Source of the DNA: Cyrtodaria siliqua | Taxonomy: Eukaryota; Mollusca; Bivalvia; Adapedonta; Hiatellidae | Reading direction: 5' to 3' | DNA: 64,000 nucleotides | NCBI GenBank assembly: GCA_037043455.1 | Contig: JAWPHD010007121.1 | Coordinates: forward strand, 1 to 64,000 | Part shown: one piece after another, positions 13,976 to 27,074 of the stretch | How positions within the stretch are numbered: the first letter of the stretch is position 1 | How the letters are laid out: the number at the start of each line of letters is the position of its first letter | Program-made: the position numbers and the translations under genes | The notes under the pieces: generated by a model | What the model was told of the DNA's origin: nothing | What the model saw: only the letters and a program-made list of their open reading frames with translations | Database searches by the model: none

Positions 13976-14713
13976 TACCTCCCCTAATAAAATGGAGTTA
14001 CTTCTGATAAAGAGGAGTTAATTCCCGTGATAAAAAGGAGTTACTTCCCCTGATAAAAAGGAGTTGGCTCCTTAATAAAAAGTAGTTACCTCCCCTAATA
14101 GAATGGAGTTACTTCCCCAGAAAAAAGGAGTCCTCACCTAAGATAAAAAGGAGTTACATCCCCTATTTAAATGGGAGTTAACTTTCCCTGATAAAAAGTA
14201 GTTACCTCCCCTAATAAAAAGGAGTTACTTCCCCTGATAAAAACTAGTTACCTCCTCTAATAAAATTGTTACTTCCCGTGATAAAAAGGAGTTACCTCCC
14301 GTAATAAAATGGAGTTACTTCCGATTAAAAAAGAGTTACTTCCCCTGAAAAAAGGTGTTCTCCTAATAAAGTAGTTACCTCCCCTAATAGAATGGAGTTA
14401 TTTCCCCCGAAAAAAGTAGTTCCCCTAATAAAGTTACTTCCCCGGATAAAAAGGAGTTACTTCCCCTGATAAAAAGGAGTTACCTCCTCTAATAAAATGG
14501 AGTTACTTCACCTGTTAAAAGGAGTAACCTGCCCTAATAAAAACATTTACTTCCCCCCGGCAAAAAAGAAGTTACCTCCCCTAATAAAATGGAGCTACTT
14601 TGCCTTTGTCTATATATGTAACTATGTATGTGCCTTATTTATATTGCCTTTGTCTATATATGTAACCATGTATGTGTCTTATGTATATATCTATGCCATG
14701 CAGGTACACAGTC

Positions 14714-14863
14714 CAGGGGCGTAGCTGGCCTTTTTAAAGCTGCAGGCCCGCTTAATTTCTGAGCACTGTATGGGGGTCAAACATTTTGAAAAATCGAGTG
14801 TTTCTGGCGCATTTTCCAGATACACTTAAAATGCTAAAACATACATGTGCAGCTACGCCACTG
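14714..14863. mobile_element. 150-bp inverted-repeat element (hAT-like MITE)
   Basis: The left end CAGGGGCGTAGCTG is matched by CAGCTACGCCACTG at the right, a 14-bp terminal inverted repeat with one mismatch. The CAGNGG start and ~150 bp length suggest a hAT-type non-autonomous element. The expected 8-bp target duplication is not visible in the flanks, so superfamily assignment is tentative. Confidence 0.6.
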
Positions 14864-14981
14864 CTTGACACGCATAGGTCAAGGTCGGCTTGCTAACCTA
14901 CTTTTGGGAATAATATGTAGGAGTCGAATATGAAAGCAAGGGTGGACATACACCATTGTACAGACTAATATGGTGGCATGA

Positions 14982-15141
14982 CAGTGCTGTAGCCAGGCCT
15001 TAAAAACACCTGAGGCAAATCCTCACCTCCACACTGTAGCTATATACATGAAATTAATGTATAATTTATCTACCAATAATTGGTCAAAAAGCATGGAAGC
15101 AAGTGTCTCGGTGCACCTCAGCATGGCTATGAACAGCACTG
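14982..15141. mobile_element. 160-bp inverted-repeat element, diverged relative of the 14714 element
   Basis: Begins CAGTGCTGTAGCCAGGC and ends with GCATGGCTATGAACAGCACTG. The outer nine bases are perfectly inverted and similarity continues inward with an indel. The ends resemble those of the element at 14714-14863. No clean target duplication was seen. Confidence 0.45.
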
Positions 15142-15397
15142 CATAAATGAATCAACACAATATTCAAAACTTTATTTACATACTAGGTAACGAATGTTTC
15201 TGTCAAACCAGAGTTATTATTGTAATTTTACACACAAAACATGCAATACATATTTTCCAATCAACCTAAAAGTGTCTCCCTCTGAGGTTGCTGTCAAAAT
15301 ATGAATATGATGCATAAATGGAAGTTATATCTCATTTCATTTACAAAAGAAAAAATAACATAATTATAATGTCAATCATTTAAGTTATTATTGCCTC

Positions 15398-15540
15398 TAT
15401 AAATAGAGTATAGTCTCATCGAGTTGGCTGATTTAAAATGGCCGTCGATGTGTTTTAATCAACCAACGAGATGAGACAATACTCTGTTTTGTAGCATGTC
15501 CATTTCAGCTGTCTGCCATACTCTAACTTCCAATAACTTG
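15398..15540. repeat. Hairpin-forming interspersed element, copy 1
   Basis: The left arm from 15404 (AGAGTATAGTCTCATC) pairs with the right arm ending near 15491 (GATGAGACAATACTCT), about 35 bp with few mismatches around an AT-rich loop. It is followed by CTGTTTTGTAGCATG and, further on, CATACTCTAA. A second copy with the same arms and the same trailing sequence is at 29018-29175. Confidence 0.65.
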
Positions 15541-16289
15541 GGTACACAATTTATTCTGACGCGTGTTATTTTCAATTAAATGATTTACACATGTGCAAAT
15601 ACAAAGAGAATTTCAGTGACCATGCTACATATATAATACACACATAATAGCATTTCACTAGTTTCAGTTTTCTCACTTAAATAAAATCACGACAAAAACA
15701 CCCGACTCTAGAATGATAAGTTTGTCAGTTAATGGGACACGGCATTCTTGAACTTAAATTGTAGGTTTCAATTTTTATTCGTTATTCTGCCACAGGTTTA
15801 AAGTTATGTAGAAAAACAAATGGGACACCATGCGAGTCTTAAAAGAATCAAGATTGCCTTTTGTCCCTTTAAAAATGATATTCGGCAACACCATCATCTC
15901 AACATGGTTTCATTGAATTGGCTTTTAAGGTGCACCAACACATGAAAGGTAATATGGTGCCTAAAAGCAATGAATGTGCCAGGCTCATCCCAAATTTCAA
16001 AATCTGTTTGTTGTAAGGTCTGTGGTACCATCAAATGGTGGTTTTTCTGGTACCATCAAATGGTGGCAATTCTGGGCTACAGAAATCGACGAGGCAGTTC
16101 TCAAGACACCCACAAAGAATACACCCAATGTAATTCAATTTTGTATATTAAAGCTACAACATTTATGTCAAAAAATTATGTTCTGGTCTGCAAGAGAATG
16201 CACAAAATCTCCTGGAAAAAACCCATGCCAACTTTCCTAATACATGTTACATAATGTAAGCAAATAAAGGGTCAGATCCAGGAACTTGC
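15541..16289. other. Unique AT-rich DNA without a recognised gene
   Basis: No coding exon with plausible splice sites was found. A 20-bp direct repeat (GGTACCATCAAATGGTGG core) lies at 16024-16068. Short open frames overlap each other in different frames and have no recognisable motif. Confidence 0.5.
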
Positions 16290-17799
16290 TGTGTTAGTAA
16301 TAGGAAGTCATGTTGTACATAGATATACAGGGTTCATGTATGGTTATAGGAAGTCATGTTGTACAGGGATATACAGGGTTCATGTATGGTTATAGGAAGT
16401 CATGTTGTACATGGATATACAGGGTTCCTGTATGGTTATAGGAAGTCATGTTGTACATGGATATATAGGGTTCATGTATAGGTATAGGAAGTCATATTGT
16501 ACATGGATATACAGGGTTCATATATGGTTACAGGATTCATATATGGTTATAGGAAGTTATGTTGTACAAGGATATACAGGGTTCATATATGGTTATAGGA
16601 AGTCATGTTGTACGTGGATATACAGGTTTCATATATGGTTATAGGAAGTCATATTGTACATGGATATACAGGGTTCATATATGGTTATAGGAAGTCATGT
16701 TGTACATGGATATACAGGGTTCATTTATGGTTATAGGAAGTCATGTTGTACATGGATATACAGGGTTCATATATGGTTATAGGAAGGTATGACTTTACCT
16801 AGATATACAGGCTTCATGTATGGTTATAGGAAGTCATGTTGTACATTGATATACATGTACACGGTTCATATATGGTTATAGTAAGTCATGTTGTACATGG
16901 ATATACATGTATACGGTTCATATATGGTTATAGGAAGGTATGATTACCTATATATACTGGGTTCATGTATGGTTATAGAAAGTCATGTTGTACATGGATA
17001 TACAGGGTTCATGTATGGTTATAGGAAGGTATGAATCTACCTAGATATACAGGGTTCATGTATGGTTATAGGAAGTCAAGTTGTACATGGATATACAGGG
17101 TTCATATATGGTTATAAGTCAAGTTGTACGGTTCATATATGGTTATACAAGGTCATGTTGTACATGCATATACAGGGTTCACATATGCTTAAAGGGTCAT
17201 GTTGAACATGGATATACAGGGTTTATATATGGTTATAGGAAGTTATGTTGTACATGGATATACAGGGTTCATATATGGTTATAGGAAGTTATGTTGTACA
17301 TGGATATACAGGGTTCATGTATGGTTATAGGAAGGTATGATCCTACATAGATATACAGGATTCATTATGGTTATAGGAAGTATGACTCTACCTAGATATA
17401 CAAGGTTCCTATACGGTTATAGGAAGGTATGATTCTATGTAGATATACAGGCTTCATATATCGTCATAGGAAGGTATGTTTATACATAGATATACAGGGT
17501 TCCTATATGGTTATAGAAAGGTATGGTTCTAAGTAGATATATATTATATACAGGGTTCATATATGGTTATAGGAATGCATGGTTCTACGTAGATAATCAG
17601 TGTTCATATATGGTTATATGAAGGTATGGTCCTGCAGTATAAATCGCATATACTCGAAAAATCTTGCTATATATATTACTTATATAGAAGGTTCATTGAT
17701 GGTTATAGGTTGGTATGGCTCTATGTAGATATACAGGGTTCATATATGGTTATAGGAAGGTATGGTCCTATGTAGATATACAGGGTTCATATATGGTTA

Positions 17800-20700
17800 T
17801 AGGAAGGTATGACTACCTATTGATACAGGGTTCCTATATGGTTATAGAAAGGTATGGTTCTACCTAGATATACAGGGCTCATATATGGTCATAAGAAGGT
17901 ATGGTTCTACGTAGATATACAGGATTCATATATGGTTATATGAAGATATGGTTCTATGTAGATTTACAGGGCTCTTGTAAGGTTATAGGATGGTATGATT
18001 CGAAATAGATATACAGGATTCATATATCGTTATAGGAAGGTATGGCTCTACGTAGATATACAGGGTTCATATATCCTTATAGGAAGGTATGGTTCTACAT
18101 AAATATACAGGGTTCTTACAAGGTTATAGGATGGTATGGTTATACATAGATATACAGGATTCATATATCTTTATAGGAAGGTATTTGTTCTACGTGGATA
18201 TACAGGGTTCATATATCCTTAGAGGAAGGTATGGTTCTATGTAGATATACAGGGTTCATATATGGTTATAGGAAGGTATGATTCTACGTAGATATACATG
18301 GCTCATATATGGGTATAGGAAGGTATGGTTTTATGTAGATATACAGAGTTCATATATCCTTATAGGAAGGTATGGTTCTACGTAGATATACAGGGTTCAT
18401 ATATGGTTATAGGAATGTATGGTTTTATGTAGATATACAGGGTTCATATAATGGTTCTAGGAAGGTACGGTTCTACGTAGATGAACAGGTTTCATATATG
18501 TTTCTAGGAGGTATGGTTCTACGTAGATATACACGGTTCATATATAATTATAGGAATGTATATATGGTTAGGTATGGTTCTACGTAGATAACCATGGTTC
18601 TTATATGGTTGTAGGAAGGTATGGTTGTACGTAGATATTCAGTGTTCACATATGGTTTTAGGAAGGTATGGTTCTATGTAGATATACATGGTTCATATAT
18701 GATTATAGGAATGTATATATGGTTAGGTATGGTTCTACGTAGATAACCATGGTTCATATATGGTTGTAGGAAGGTATGGTTGTACGTAGATATTCAGTGT
18801 TCACATATGGTTTTAGGAAGGTATGGTTCTACGTAGATATACAGGGTTCATAGATGGTTATAGGAATGCATGGTTCTACGTAGATATTCAGGGTTCATAT
18901 ACATGGTTATAGGAAGGCATGGTCCTACGTAGATATACAGGGTTCATATGGTACGTAAATATTCAGAGTTCATATACATGGTTATAGGAATGCATGGTTC
19001 TACGTAGATATTCAGGGTTCATATACATGGTTATAGGAAGGTATGGTCCTATGTAGATATACAGGGTTCCTATATGCTTATAGGAAGGTATGACTACCTA
19101 TTGATACAGGGTTCCTATATGGTTATAGAAAGGTAAGGTTCTACCTAGATATACAGGGTTCATATATGGTTATAGGAAGGTATGACTACTTATATATACA
19201 GGGTTCCTATATGGTTATAGGAAGGTATTGTTCTATATAGATATACAGGTTTCATATATGGTTATAGGAATGCATGGTTCTACGTAGATATACAGGGTTC
19301 ATATATGCTTATAGGATGGTATGGTCATAACTAGATATGCAGGGTTCATATATGGTTATAGGACGGTATGGTCCTAACTAGATATGCAGGGTTCATATAT
19401 GGTTATAGGAATGTATGGTTCTACGTAGATATACAGGGTTCATATATGGTTATAGGAAGGTATGACTACCTATTGATACAGGGTTCCTATATGGTTATAG
19501 AAAGGTATGGTTCTACGTAGATATACAGGATTCATATATGGTTATATGAAGATATGGTTCTACGTAGATTTACAGGGCTCTTGTAAGGTTATAGGATGGT
19601 ATGGTTCTAAATAGATATACAGGATTCATATATCGTTATAGGAAGGTATGGCTCTATGTAGATATACAGGGTTCATATATCCTTATAGGAAGGTATGGTT
19701 CTATGTAGATATACAGGGTTCATATTATGGTTATAGGAAGGTATGGTTCTACATAGATATACAGGTTTCTTACAAGGTTATAGGATGGTATGGTTCTACA
19801 TAAATATACAGGATTCATATATCGTTATAGGAGGGTATTTGTTCTACGTGGATATACAGGGTTCATATATCCTTAGAGGAAGGTATGCTTCTATGTAGAT
19901 ATACAGGGTCCATATATGGTTATAGGAAGGTATTATATGATTCTACGTAGATATACATGGCTCATATATGGGTATAGGAAGGTATGGTTTTATGTAGATA
20001 TACAGAGTTCATATATCCTTATAGGAAGGTATGTTTCAACGTAGATATACAGGGTTCATATATGGTTATAGGAATGTATGGTTTTATGTAGATATACAGG
20101 GTTCATATAATGGTTTTAGGAAGGTACGGTTCTACGTAGATGTATAGGTTTCATATATGCTTCTAGGAGGTATGGTTCTACGTAGATACACTCGGTTCAT
20201 ATATTGTTTCAGGAAGGTATGGTTCTATGTAGATATACATGGTTCATATATGGTTATGGGAATGTATTGTTCTACGTTGATATACAGGGTTCATATATGG
20301 TTGTAGGAAGTATGGTTGTACGTAGATATTCAGTGTTCACATATCGTTTTAGGAAGGTATGGTTCTGCGTAGATATTCAGGGTTCATATACATGGTTATA
20401 GGAAGGCATGGTCCTACGTAGATATACAGGGTTCATATACATGGTTATAGGAAGGCATGGTCCTACGTAGATATACAGGGTTCATATGGTACGTAAATAT
20501 TCAGGATTCATATATATGGTTATAGGAAGGTATGGTCCTACGTAGATATACAGGGTTCCTATATGCTTATAGGACGGTATGGTCCTAACTAGATATGCAG
20601 GGTTCATATATGGTTGTAGGTTGGTATGGTTCTACGTTGATATACAGGGTTCATATATGGTTATAGGAAGGTATGACTACCTATATATACAGGGTTCCTA

Positions 20701-21000
20701 TATGGTTATAGGAAGGTATTGTTCTACATAGATATACAGGTTTCATATATGGTTCTAGGAAGGTATGGTTCTACGTAGATATACAGGGTTCATATATGGT
20801 TATAGGAATGCATGGTTCTACGTAGATATACAGGGTTCATGTATGCTTATAGGATGGTATGGTCCTAACTAGACATGCAGGGTTCATATATGGTTATAGG
20901 ACGGTATGGTCCTAACTAGATATGCAGGGTTCATATATGGTTATATGACGGTATGGTCCTAACTAGATATGCAGGGTTCATATATGCTTATAGGACGGTA
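17800..21000. repeat. Higher-order duplication of ~1.6 kb within the 47-bp satellite
   Basis: Unit variants recur in the same order about 1.6 kb apart: TTTACAGGGCTCTTGTAAGG near 17955 and 19571, and GGTTTTATGTAGATATACAG near 18422 and 20083. Confidence 0.65.
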
Positions 21001-22300
21001 TGGTCCTAACTAGATATGCAGGGTTCATATATGGTTATAAGTTGGTACGGTTCTTCGTAGATATACAGGGTTCATATATCGTTATAGGAAGGTATAGTTC
21101 TACCTAGATATACAGGGTTCATAATTATATCGTTATAGGAAGGTATGGTTCTAGGTAGATATTCAGCGTTCTTATAAGGTTATAGGATGATATGGTTCTA
21201 CATAGATATACAGGATTCATATATGGTTATAGGAAAGTATGGTTCTACGTAGATATACAGGGTTCATATATGGTTATAGGAAGGTATGATTCTACGTAGA
21301 CATACAGGGTTCATATATCCTTATAGGAAGGTATGGTTCTATGTAGATATACAGGGTTCATATATGGTTATAGGAAGGTATGATTCTACGTAGACATACA
21401 GGGTTCATATATCCTTATAAGAAGGTATGGTTCTATGTAGATATACAGGGTTCATATATGGTTATAGGAAGGTATGATTCTATGTAGATATACAGGGTTC
21501 ATATATCCTTATAGGAAGGTATGGTTCTATGTAGATATACAGGGTTCATATATCCTTATAGGAAGGTATGGTTCTATGTAGATATACAGGGTTCATATAT
21601 GGTTATAGGAAGGTATGATTCTATGTAGATATACAGGGTTCATATATCCTTATAGGAATGTATGGTTCTACGTAGATATACACGGTTCATATATGGTTCT
21701 AGGAAGGTATGGTTGTACGTAGATATACACGGTTCATATATGGTTCTAGGAAGGTATGGTTCTACGTAGATATACAGGGTTCATATATGGTTATTCTACG
21801 TAGATATACAGGGTTCATATATGGTTATAAGATTGTATTGTTCTACGTTGATATACAGGGTTCATATATGGTTAGGTATGATTCTATGTAGATAACCAAG
21901 GATCATATATGATTATAGGAAGGTATGGTTGTACGTAGATATTCAGGGTTCATATATGGTTATAGGAAGGTATGGCTCTACATAGATATACAGGGTTCAT
22001 AGATGGTTATAGGAATGCATGGTTCTACTTAGATAATATTCAGGGTTCATATATATGGTTATAGGAAGGCATGGTCCTATGTAGATATACAGGGTTCATA
22101 TATGGTTATAGGAATGCATGTAGATATTCAGGGTTCATATATATGGTTTTAGGAAGGTAAGGTTTTACATAAATATACAGAGTTCATAATTATATGGTTA
22201 TAGGAATGTATGGTTCTACGTAGATATACAGGGTTCATATATGGTATTAGGAAGGTATGATTCTACCTAGATATACAGGGTTCATATATGGTTATAGGAA

Positions 22301-22383
22301 TTGAATTGAATGTTGTTTAACGGCTCATCAACACAGTATAGGTTATTAAGGGCCGCCCCAGAGAGAGGCGAAGGATATTCACG
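22301..22383 (-). mobile_element. SINE 3'-end fragment inside satellite, copy 1
   Basis: The only non-satellite sequence in the main array. Starting TTGAATTGAATGTTGTTTAA, it is the reverse complement of the last ~80 bp of the SINE at 33238-33523, including its ATTCA-type tail. The satellite resumes directly after it. Confidence 0.8.
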
Positions 22384-24100
22384 GTTCATACATATGGTTA
22401 TAGGAAGGTATGGTCCTACATAGATATACAGGTTTCATATATGGTTATAGGAAGGTATGGTTGTACGTAGATATTCAGGGTTCATATATGGTTGTACGTA
22501 GATATACAGGGTTCATTATATGGTTATAGGAATGTATGGTTGTACGTAGATATACAGGGTTCATATATGGTTATAGGAAGGCATGGTCCTACGTAGATAT
22601 ATAGGGTTCATATATGGTTATAGGAATGCATGGTTTTACGTAAATATTCAGGTTTCATATATATATTGTTATAGGAAGGTATGGTCCTACGTAGATATAC
22701 AGGGTTCCTATATGCTTATAGGGCGGTATAGTCCTAACTAGATATGCAGGGTTCATATATGGTTATAGCTTGGTATGGTTCTACCTAGATATACAGGGTT
22801 CATATATGGTTATAGGAAGGTATGACTACCTACTTATACTGGGTTCCTATTTGGTTATAGGAAGGTATGGTTCTACCTAGATATAAAGGGCTCATATATG
22901 GTTCTAGGATGGTATGGTTTTACGTAGATATACAGGGTTCATGTGTTTTAGGAAGGTATGGTTCTACGTAGATATACAGGGTTCATAATTATATCATTAT
23001 AGGATGGTATGGTTCTACGTAGATATACAGGGTTCATAGTTATATCATTATAGGAATGTATGGTTCTACGTTGATATACAGGGTTCTTATAAGGTTATAG
23101 GATGATGTGGTTCTACATAGATATACAGGATTCATATATCGTTATAGGAAGGTATGGTTCTACGTAGATATAAAGGGCTCATATATCCTTATAGGAAGGT
23201 ATGGTTCTACGTAGATATACAGGGTTCATATATGGTTATAGGAAGTTATGATTCTACGTAGATATACAGGGTTCATATATCCTTATAGGAAGGTATGGTT
23301 CTATGTAGATATACAGGGTTCATATATCCTTATAGGAATGTATGGTTCTACGTAGATATTCATGGTTCATATATTGTTTTAGGATGGTATGGTTCTACGT
23401 AGATATACAGGTTTCATATATGGTTCTAGGAAGGTATGGTTCTACGTAGATATACAGGGTTCATATATGGTTATTCTACGTAGATATACAGGGTTCATAT
23501 ATGGTTAGGTATGATTCTATGTAGATAACCAAGGATCATATATGATTATAGGAAGGTATGGTTGTACGTAGATATTCAGGGTTCATATATGGTTATAGGA
23601 AGGTATGGCTCTACATAGATCTACAGGGTTCATAGATGGTTATAGGAATGCATGGTTCTATACTTAGATAATATTCAGGGTTCATATATATGGTTATAGG
23701 AAGGCATGGTCCTATGTAGATATACAGGGTTCATATATGGTTATAGGAATGCATGTAGATATTCAGGGTTCATATATATGGTTTTAGGAAGGTATGGTTC
23801 TACATAAATATACAGGGTTCATATATGGTTAGGTATGGTTCTACGTATATATACAGGGTCAATATATAGTTGTAGGAAGGTATGGTTGTACGTAGATATA
23901 CAGGGTTCATATATGGTTATAGGAATGTATGGTTCTACATAGATATACAGGGTTCATATATGGTTATAGGAAGGTATGATTCTATGTAGATATATGGTTA
24001 TAGGAAGGTTTGGTTCTACATAGATATACAGGGTTCATATATGGTTATAGGAAGGTATGATTCTATGTAGATATACAGGGTTCATATATGGTTATAGGAA

Positions 24101-24183
24101 TTGAATTGAATGTTGTTTAACAGCTCATCAACACAGTATAGACTATTTAGGGCCGCCCCAGAGAGAGGGGAAGGATATTCACG
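24101..24183 (-). mobile_element. SINE 3'-end fragment inside satellite, copy 2
   Basis: Same fragment and same junctions as the copy at 22301, with a few substitutions. It was carried along by satellite amplification rather than inserted independently. Confidence 0.8.
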
Positions 24184-25160
24184 GTTCATACATATGGTTA
24201 TAGGAAGGTATGGTCCTACATAGATATACAGGTTTCATAAATGGTTACAGGTGTCATATATGGTTATAGGAAGGTATGGTTGCACGTAGATATACAGGGT
24301 TCATATATGGTTTTAGGAAGGCATGGTTGTAGGTAGATATACAGGGTTCATATATGGTTGTACGTAGATATACAGGGTTCATTATATTGTTATAGGAATG
24401 TATGGTTATACGTAGATATACAGGGTTCATATATGGTTATAGGAAGGTATGGTTCTACGTAGATAAACAGTGTTCATATATGGTTATAGGAATGCATGGT
24501 TCTACGTAGATATTCAGGGTTCATATATATTGTTATAGGAAGGTATGGTCCTACGTAGATAGATATACAGGGTTCATATATAGTTATAGGAAGGTATGTT
24601 TATACGGAGATATTATTACAGGGTTCATATATGGTTATATTAAAATATGGTTCTACCTAGACATATAGGTTCATATATGGTTGTATGAAGGTATGGTTCT
24701 ACATAAATATACAGGGTACATATTTCGTTATAGGAATGTACGGTTTTGTTTAGATATATATGATTCATATTGGTTATAGGAAGGTCTTTCTATGGTTCTG
24801 TTTAGATATGTATGGTACATATATGGTTATAGGAAGGTATGGTTCTGTTTAAATATATATGGTACATATATAGTGGTTCTGTTTAGATATGTATGGTACA
24901 TATATGGTTATAGGAAGGTATGGTTCTGTTTAAATATATATGGTACATATATAGTTATAGGATGGTAAAATTATATTTAGATATATATGATACATATATG
25001 GGTAAAGGAAGGGATGGTTCTGTGTAGATATATATGGTTCATATATGGTTATAGGCAGTTGATGGTTCTGCATAGATATATAACATTTATATATGGTTAT
25101 AGGAAGGTATGGTTCTGAGTAGATATATAATGTTCATATATGGTTAGAGGATGATTACAG

Positions 25161-25500
25161 TTCTATGAAGATACAGAGTGTGCAAAGATGATGCTGGGCT
25201 ATAATAAGAAACCATCCTGAACCCACTCTTGTCCAGCAAAGGATAAAATAAGAGGGACTAGTTATTTCGTGACAGTAAACTTATTAATATTTTGAAAAGT
25301 TGACATGATGGTATAAACTCTGGGTGTCTTAGGAACCTGCCCTCACAGTGCCAAGATCATAACTATTACCATTTGGGTTTATTATTGTTGTCAGTGGCAT
25401 TACAGGTAATTCCAGTCCATGTTTTTGACCCAAGTATAAATCAAATTGACCTCAATACTTATTTAGAGGTTAAAATAATTTCCCATGAGGTACTGTTAAA
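25161..25500. other. Unique spacer between satellite and minisatellite
   Basis: No exon, RNA gene or element ends recognised. Confidence 0.4.
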
Positions 25501-25663
25501 AATGCAGAATAGAAAGTGGTATTAAACATGTCCAGAATAGAAAGGGGTATTAAACATGTCCAGAATAGAAAGGGGTATTAAACATGTCCAGAATAGAAAG
25601 GGGTATTAAACATGTCCAGAATAGAAAGGGGTATTAAACATGTCCAGAATAGAAAGAGGTATT
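25501..25663. repeat. 28-bp minisatellite, left part
   Basis: About six copies of a unit containing CCAGAATAGAAAGGGGTATT and AAACATGT. The array is interrupted at 25664 by a pearl-like element and resumes at about 27022. Confidence 0.9.
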
Positions 25664-27020
25664 AACAAGAGGGCCATGATGGCCCTATATCGCTCACCTG
25701 AGTAAATTTGAACCAATACAAGAGGGCCAAGATGGCCCTAAAGCAATCACTGTGACCCCTGCGGCGTGGCCAAGTTTGACACCAGGGTCACCATTTGAAC
25801 AAACTTGGTAGAGGACCATAAGCTTATAGCAAATGCAAAATATTAAACCTCTGGCTCTTGCAGTTCCAGAGATTTTTTTTCAGTTTTTCCCTATACAAGC
25901 CTTTGTAAAACTGTGACCCCCGGGGCGGGGACAAATTTAACCCCAGGGTCACCATTTGAACAAACTAAGTATAGGACCATAAGCTGATGCTACATGTAAT
26001 ACATGAGAGCTCCGTGCCATGTGGTTCCAGAGAAGAAGATTTTTTAAGTTTTTCCGTATAAAAGCCTATGTAAAACTGTGACCCCGGGGCGGGGCCAAAT
26101 GTGACCCCTGGGTCACCATTTGAACAAACTTGGTAGAGGACCATAAGCTTATAGCAAATGCAAAATATTAAACCTCTGGCTCTTGCAGTTTCAGAGAAGA
26201 AGATTTTTTAAGTTTTCCCCTATACATGTCTATGTAAAACATGTGAACCTTTGGGCGGGGCCAAATGTGACCCGAGGGTCACCATTTGAACAAAATTGGT
26301 AAAGGACCATAAGCTTATAGTAAATGCAAAATATCAAACCTCTGGCTCTTGTAGTTTCCGAGAAGAAGATTTTTAAAAAAAATTCCTATATAAGTCTATG
26401 TAAAACTGTGACCCCTGGGGCGGGGACAAATTTAACCTCAGGGTCACCATTTGAACAAACTTAGTAGAGGACCATAGACTAATTTAACCTCAGGGTCACC
26501 ATTTGAACAAACTTAGTAGAGGACCATAAGCTGATGCTACATGTAATACAAGAGACCTCTGTGGCTTGTGGTTTCAGAGAAGAAGATTTTTTAAAGTTTT
26601 TTCCTATATGTCTATATGAAAAACATGCAAAATCTCAAATACAAACTTTGGACCCCCGCGGCATGGCCATTTTGACCCCGGGAACTTCATTTGAACAAAC
26701 TTGATGGTCTAGGCGTAAGCGATCATTTTAATATAAAAACTGTTGGAATCTGTCCAGCGGTTCTTCAGAAGAAGATTTTTTAAGGTTTCGACCATATATG
26801 GTTATGGCGGCCATCTTGGATGTCGCGCTGACCTAATTTTAACAAATCTAAAAAGCATTCATCTAAGGATCATCCACGTGAAGTTTGGTCAAAATTGGCC
26901 AAGCGGTTTCCGAGGAGAAGTCGTTTGAAGCAAAAGTTAACGACGACGACGGACGGACGACGGACGGACGAAGAGTGATCCCAATAGCTCACCTTTGAGC
27001 CTTCAGCTCAGGTGAGCTAA
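25664..27020 (+). mobile_element. Pearl-like element, family 1 (left motif GCTCACCTGAG)
   Basis: The left end AACAAGAGGGCC holds a hairpin (AGGGCCATGATGGCCCT) followed by GCTCACCTGAG. A second left-end copy starts at 25716. Then come about six core repeats of ~165 bp (CTGTGACCCC...GGGTCACCATTTGAACAAAC), a degraded ACGG microsatellite at 26940-26972, and a right-end hairpin (AGCTCACCT ... AGGTGAGCT) followed by AAAA. A partial core duplication lies at 26434-26520. Pearl elements of bivalves are known to combine tandem ~160 bp cores with an ACGG microsatellite. This copy encodes nothing convincing. Confidence 0.85.
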
Positions 27021-27021
27021 A

Positions 27022-27074
27022 AATGTCCAGAATAGAAAGGGGTATTAAACATGTCCAGAATAGAAAGGGGTATT
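27022..27074. repeat. 28-bp minisatellite, right part
   Basis: About two units of the same minisatellite found at 25501-25663. Its continuation on the far side shows that the pearl-like element inserted into a pre-existing array. Confidence 0.85.

Larger units (their letters stand above)
1499..14595. repeat. 13-kb satellite array, 23-24 bp unit paired into ~47 bp
   Basis: Hundreds of tandem copies of a half-unit close to GGAGTTACYTCCCCTRATAA plus a few A. Two variants (TACTTCC/TGATAAAAA and TACCTCC/TAATAAAAT) tend to alternate, giving a ~46-48 bp dimer. Divergence is highest at the left (1500-3000), and exact higher-order repeats appear towards the right. GGAG and CTCC (or GGA and TCC) flank a TTAC core, so each unit holds a short dyad. 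A run of about 16 C lies at 3148-3164. Apparent small ORFs here are by-products of the periodicity. Confidence 0.95.
21870..24190. repeat. Second higher-order duplication, ~1.6-1.8 kb, carrying a SINE fragment
   Basis: GATAACCAAGGATCATATAT occurs at 21891 and 23524, and the trapped SINE tail at 22301 and 24101. The two spacings (1633 and 1800 bp) differ by a few units, so units were gained or lost after the duplication. Confidence 0.75.
16290..25160. repeat. 8.9-kb satellite array, 47-bp unit
   Basis: Tandem copies of a unit close to GGTTCATATATGGTTATAGG followed by AAGGTATGGTTCTACGTAGA and TATACAG. Three zones differ in sequence: 16290-17330 has GTCATGTTGTACATGG in place of GGTATGGTTCTACGTAG, 17330-24650 is the main form, and 24700-25150 has a TCTGTTTAGATATATATGG form. 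The left and right zones are the most divergent, as expected if turnover is highest in the middle. Confidence 0.95.

Noticed and set aside
16402..21891. Plus-strand open frames giving IYGYRK / VDIQGSY-type peptides
   Set aside because: Translation of the 47-bp satellite; no start context or splice sites, and frames change with each indel.
25501..25663. CRISPR-like array of 28-bp repeats
   Set aside because: Units are directly contiguous with no spacers and the genome is clearly eukaryotic; it is a minisatellite.
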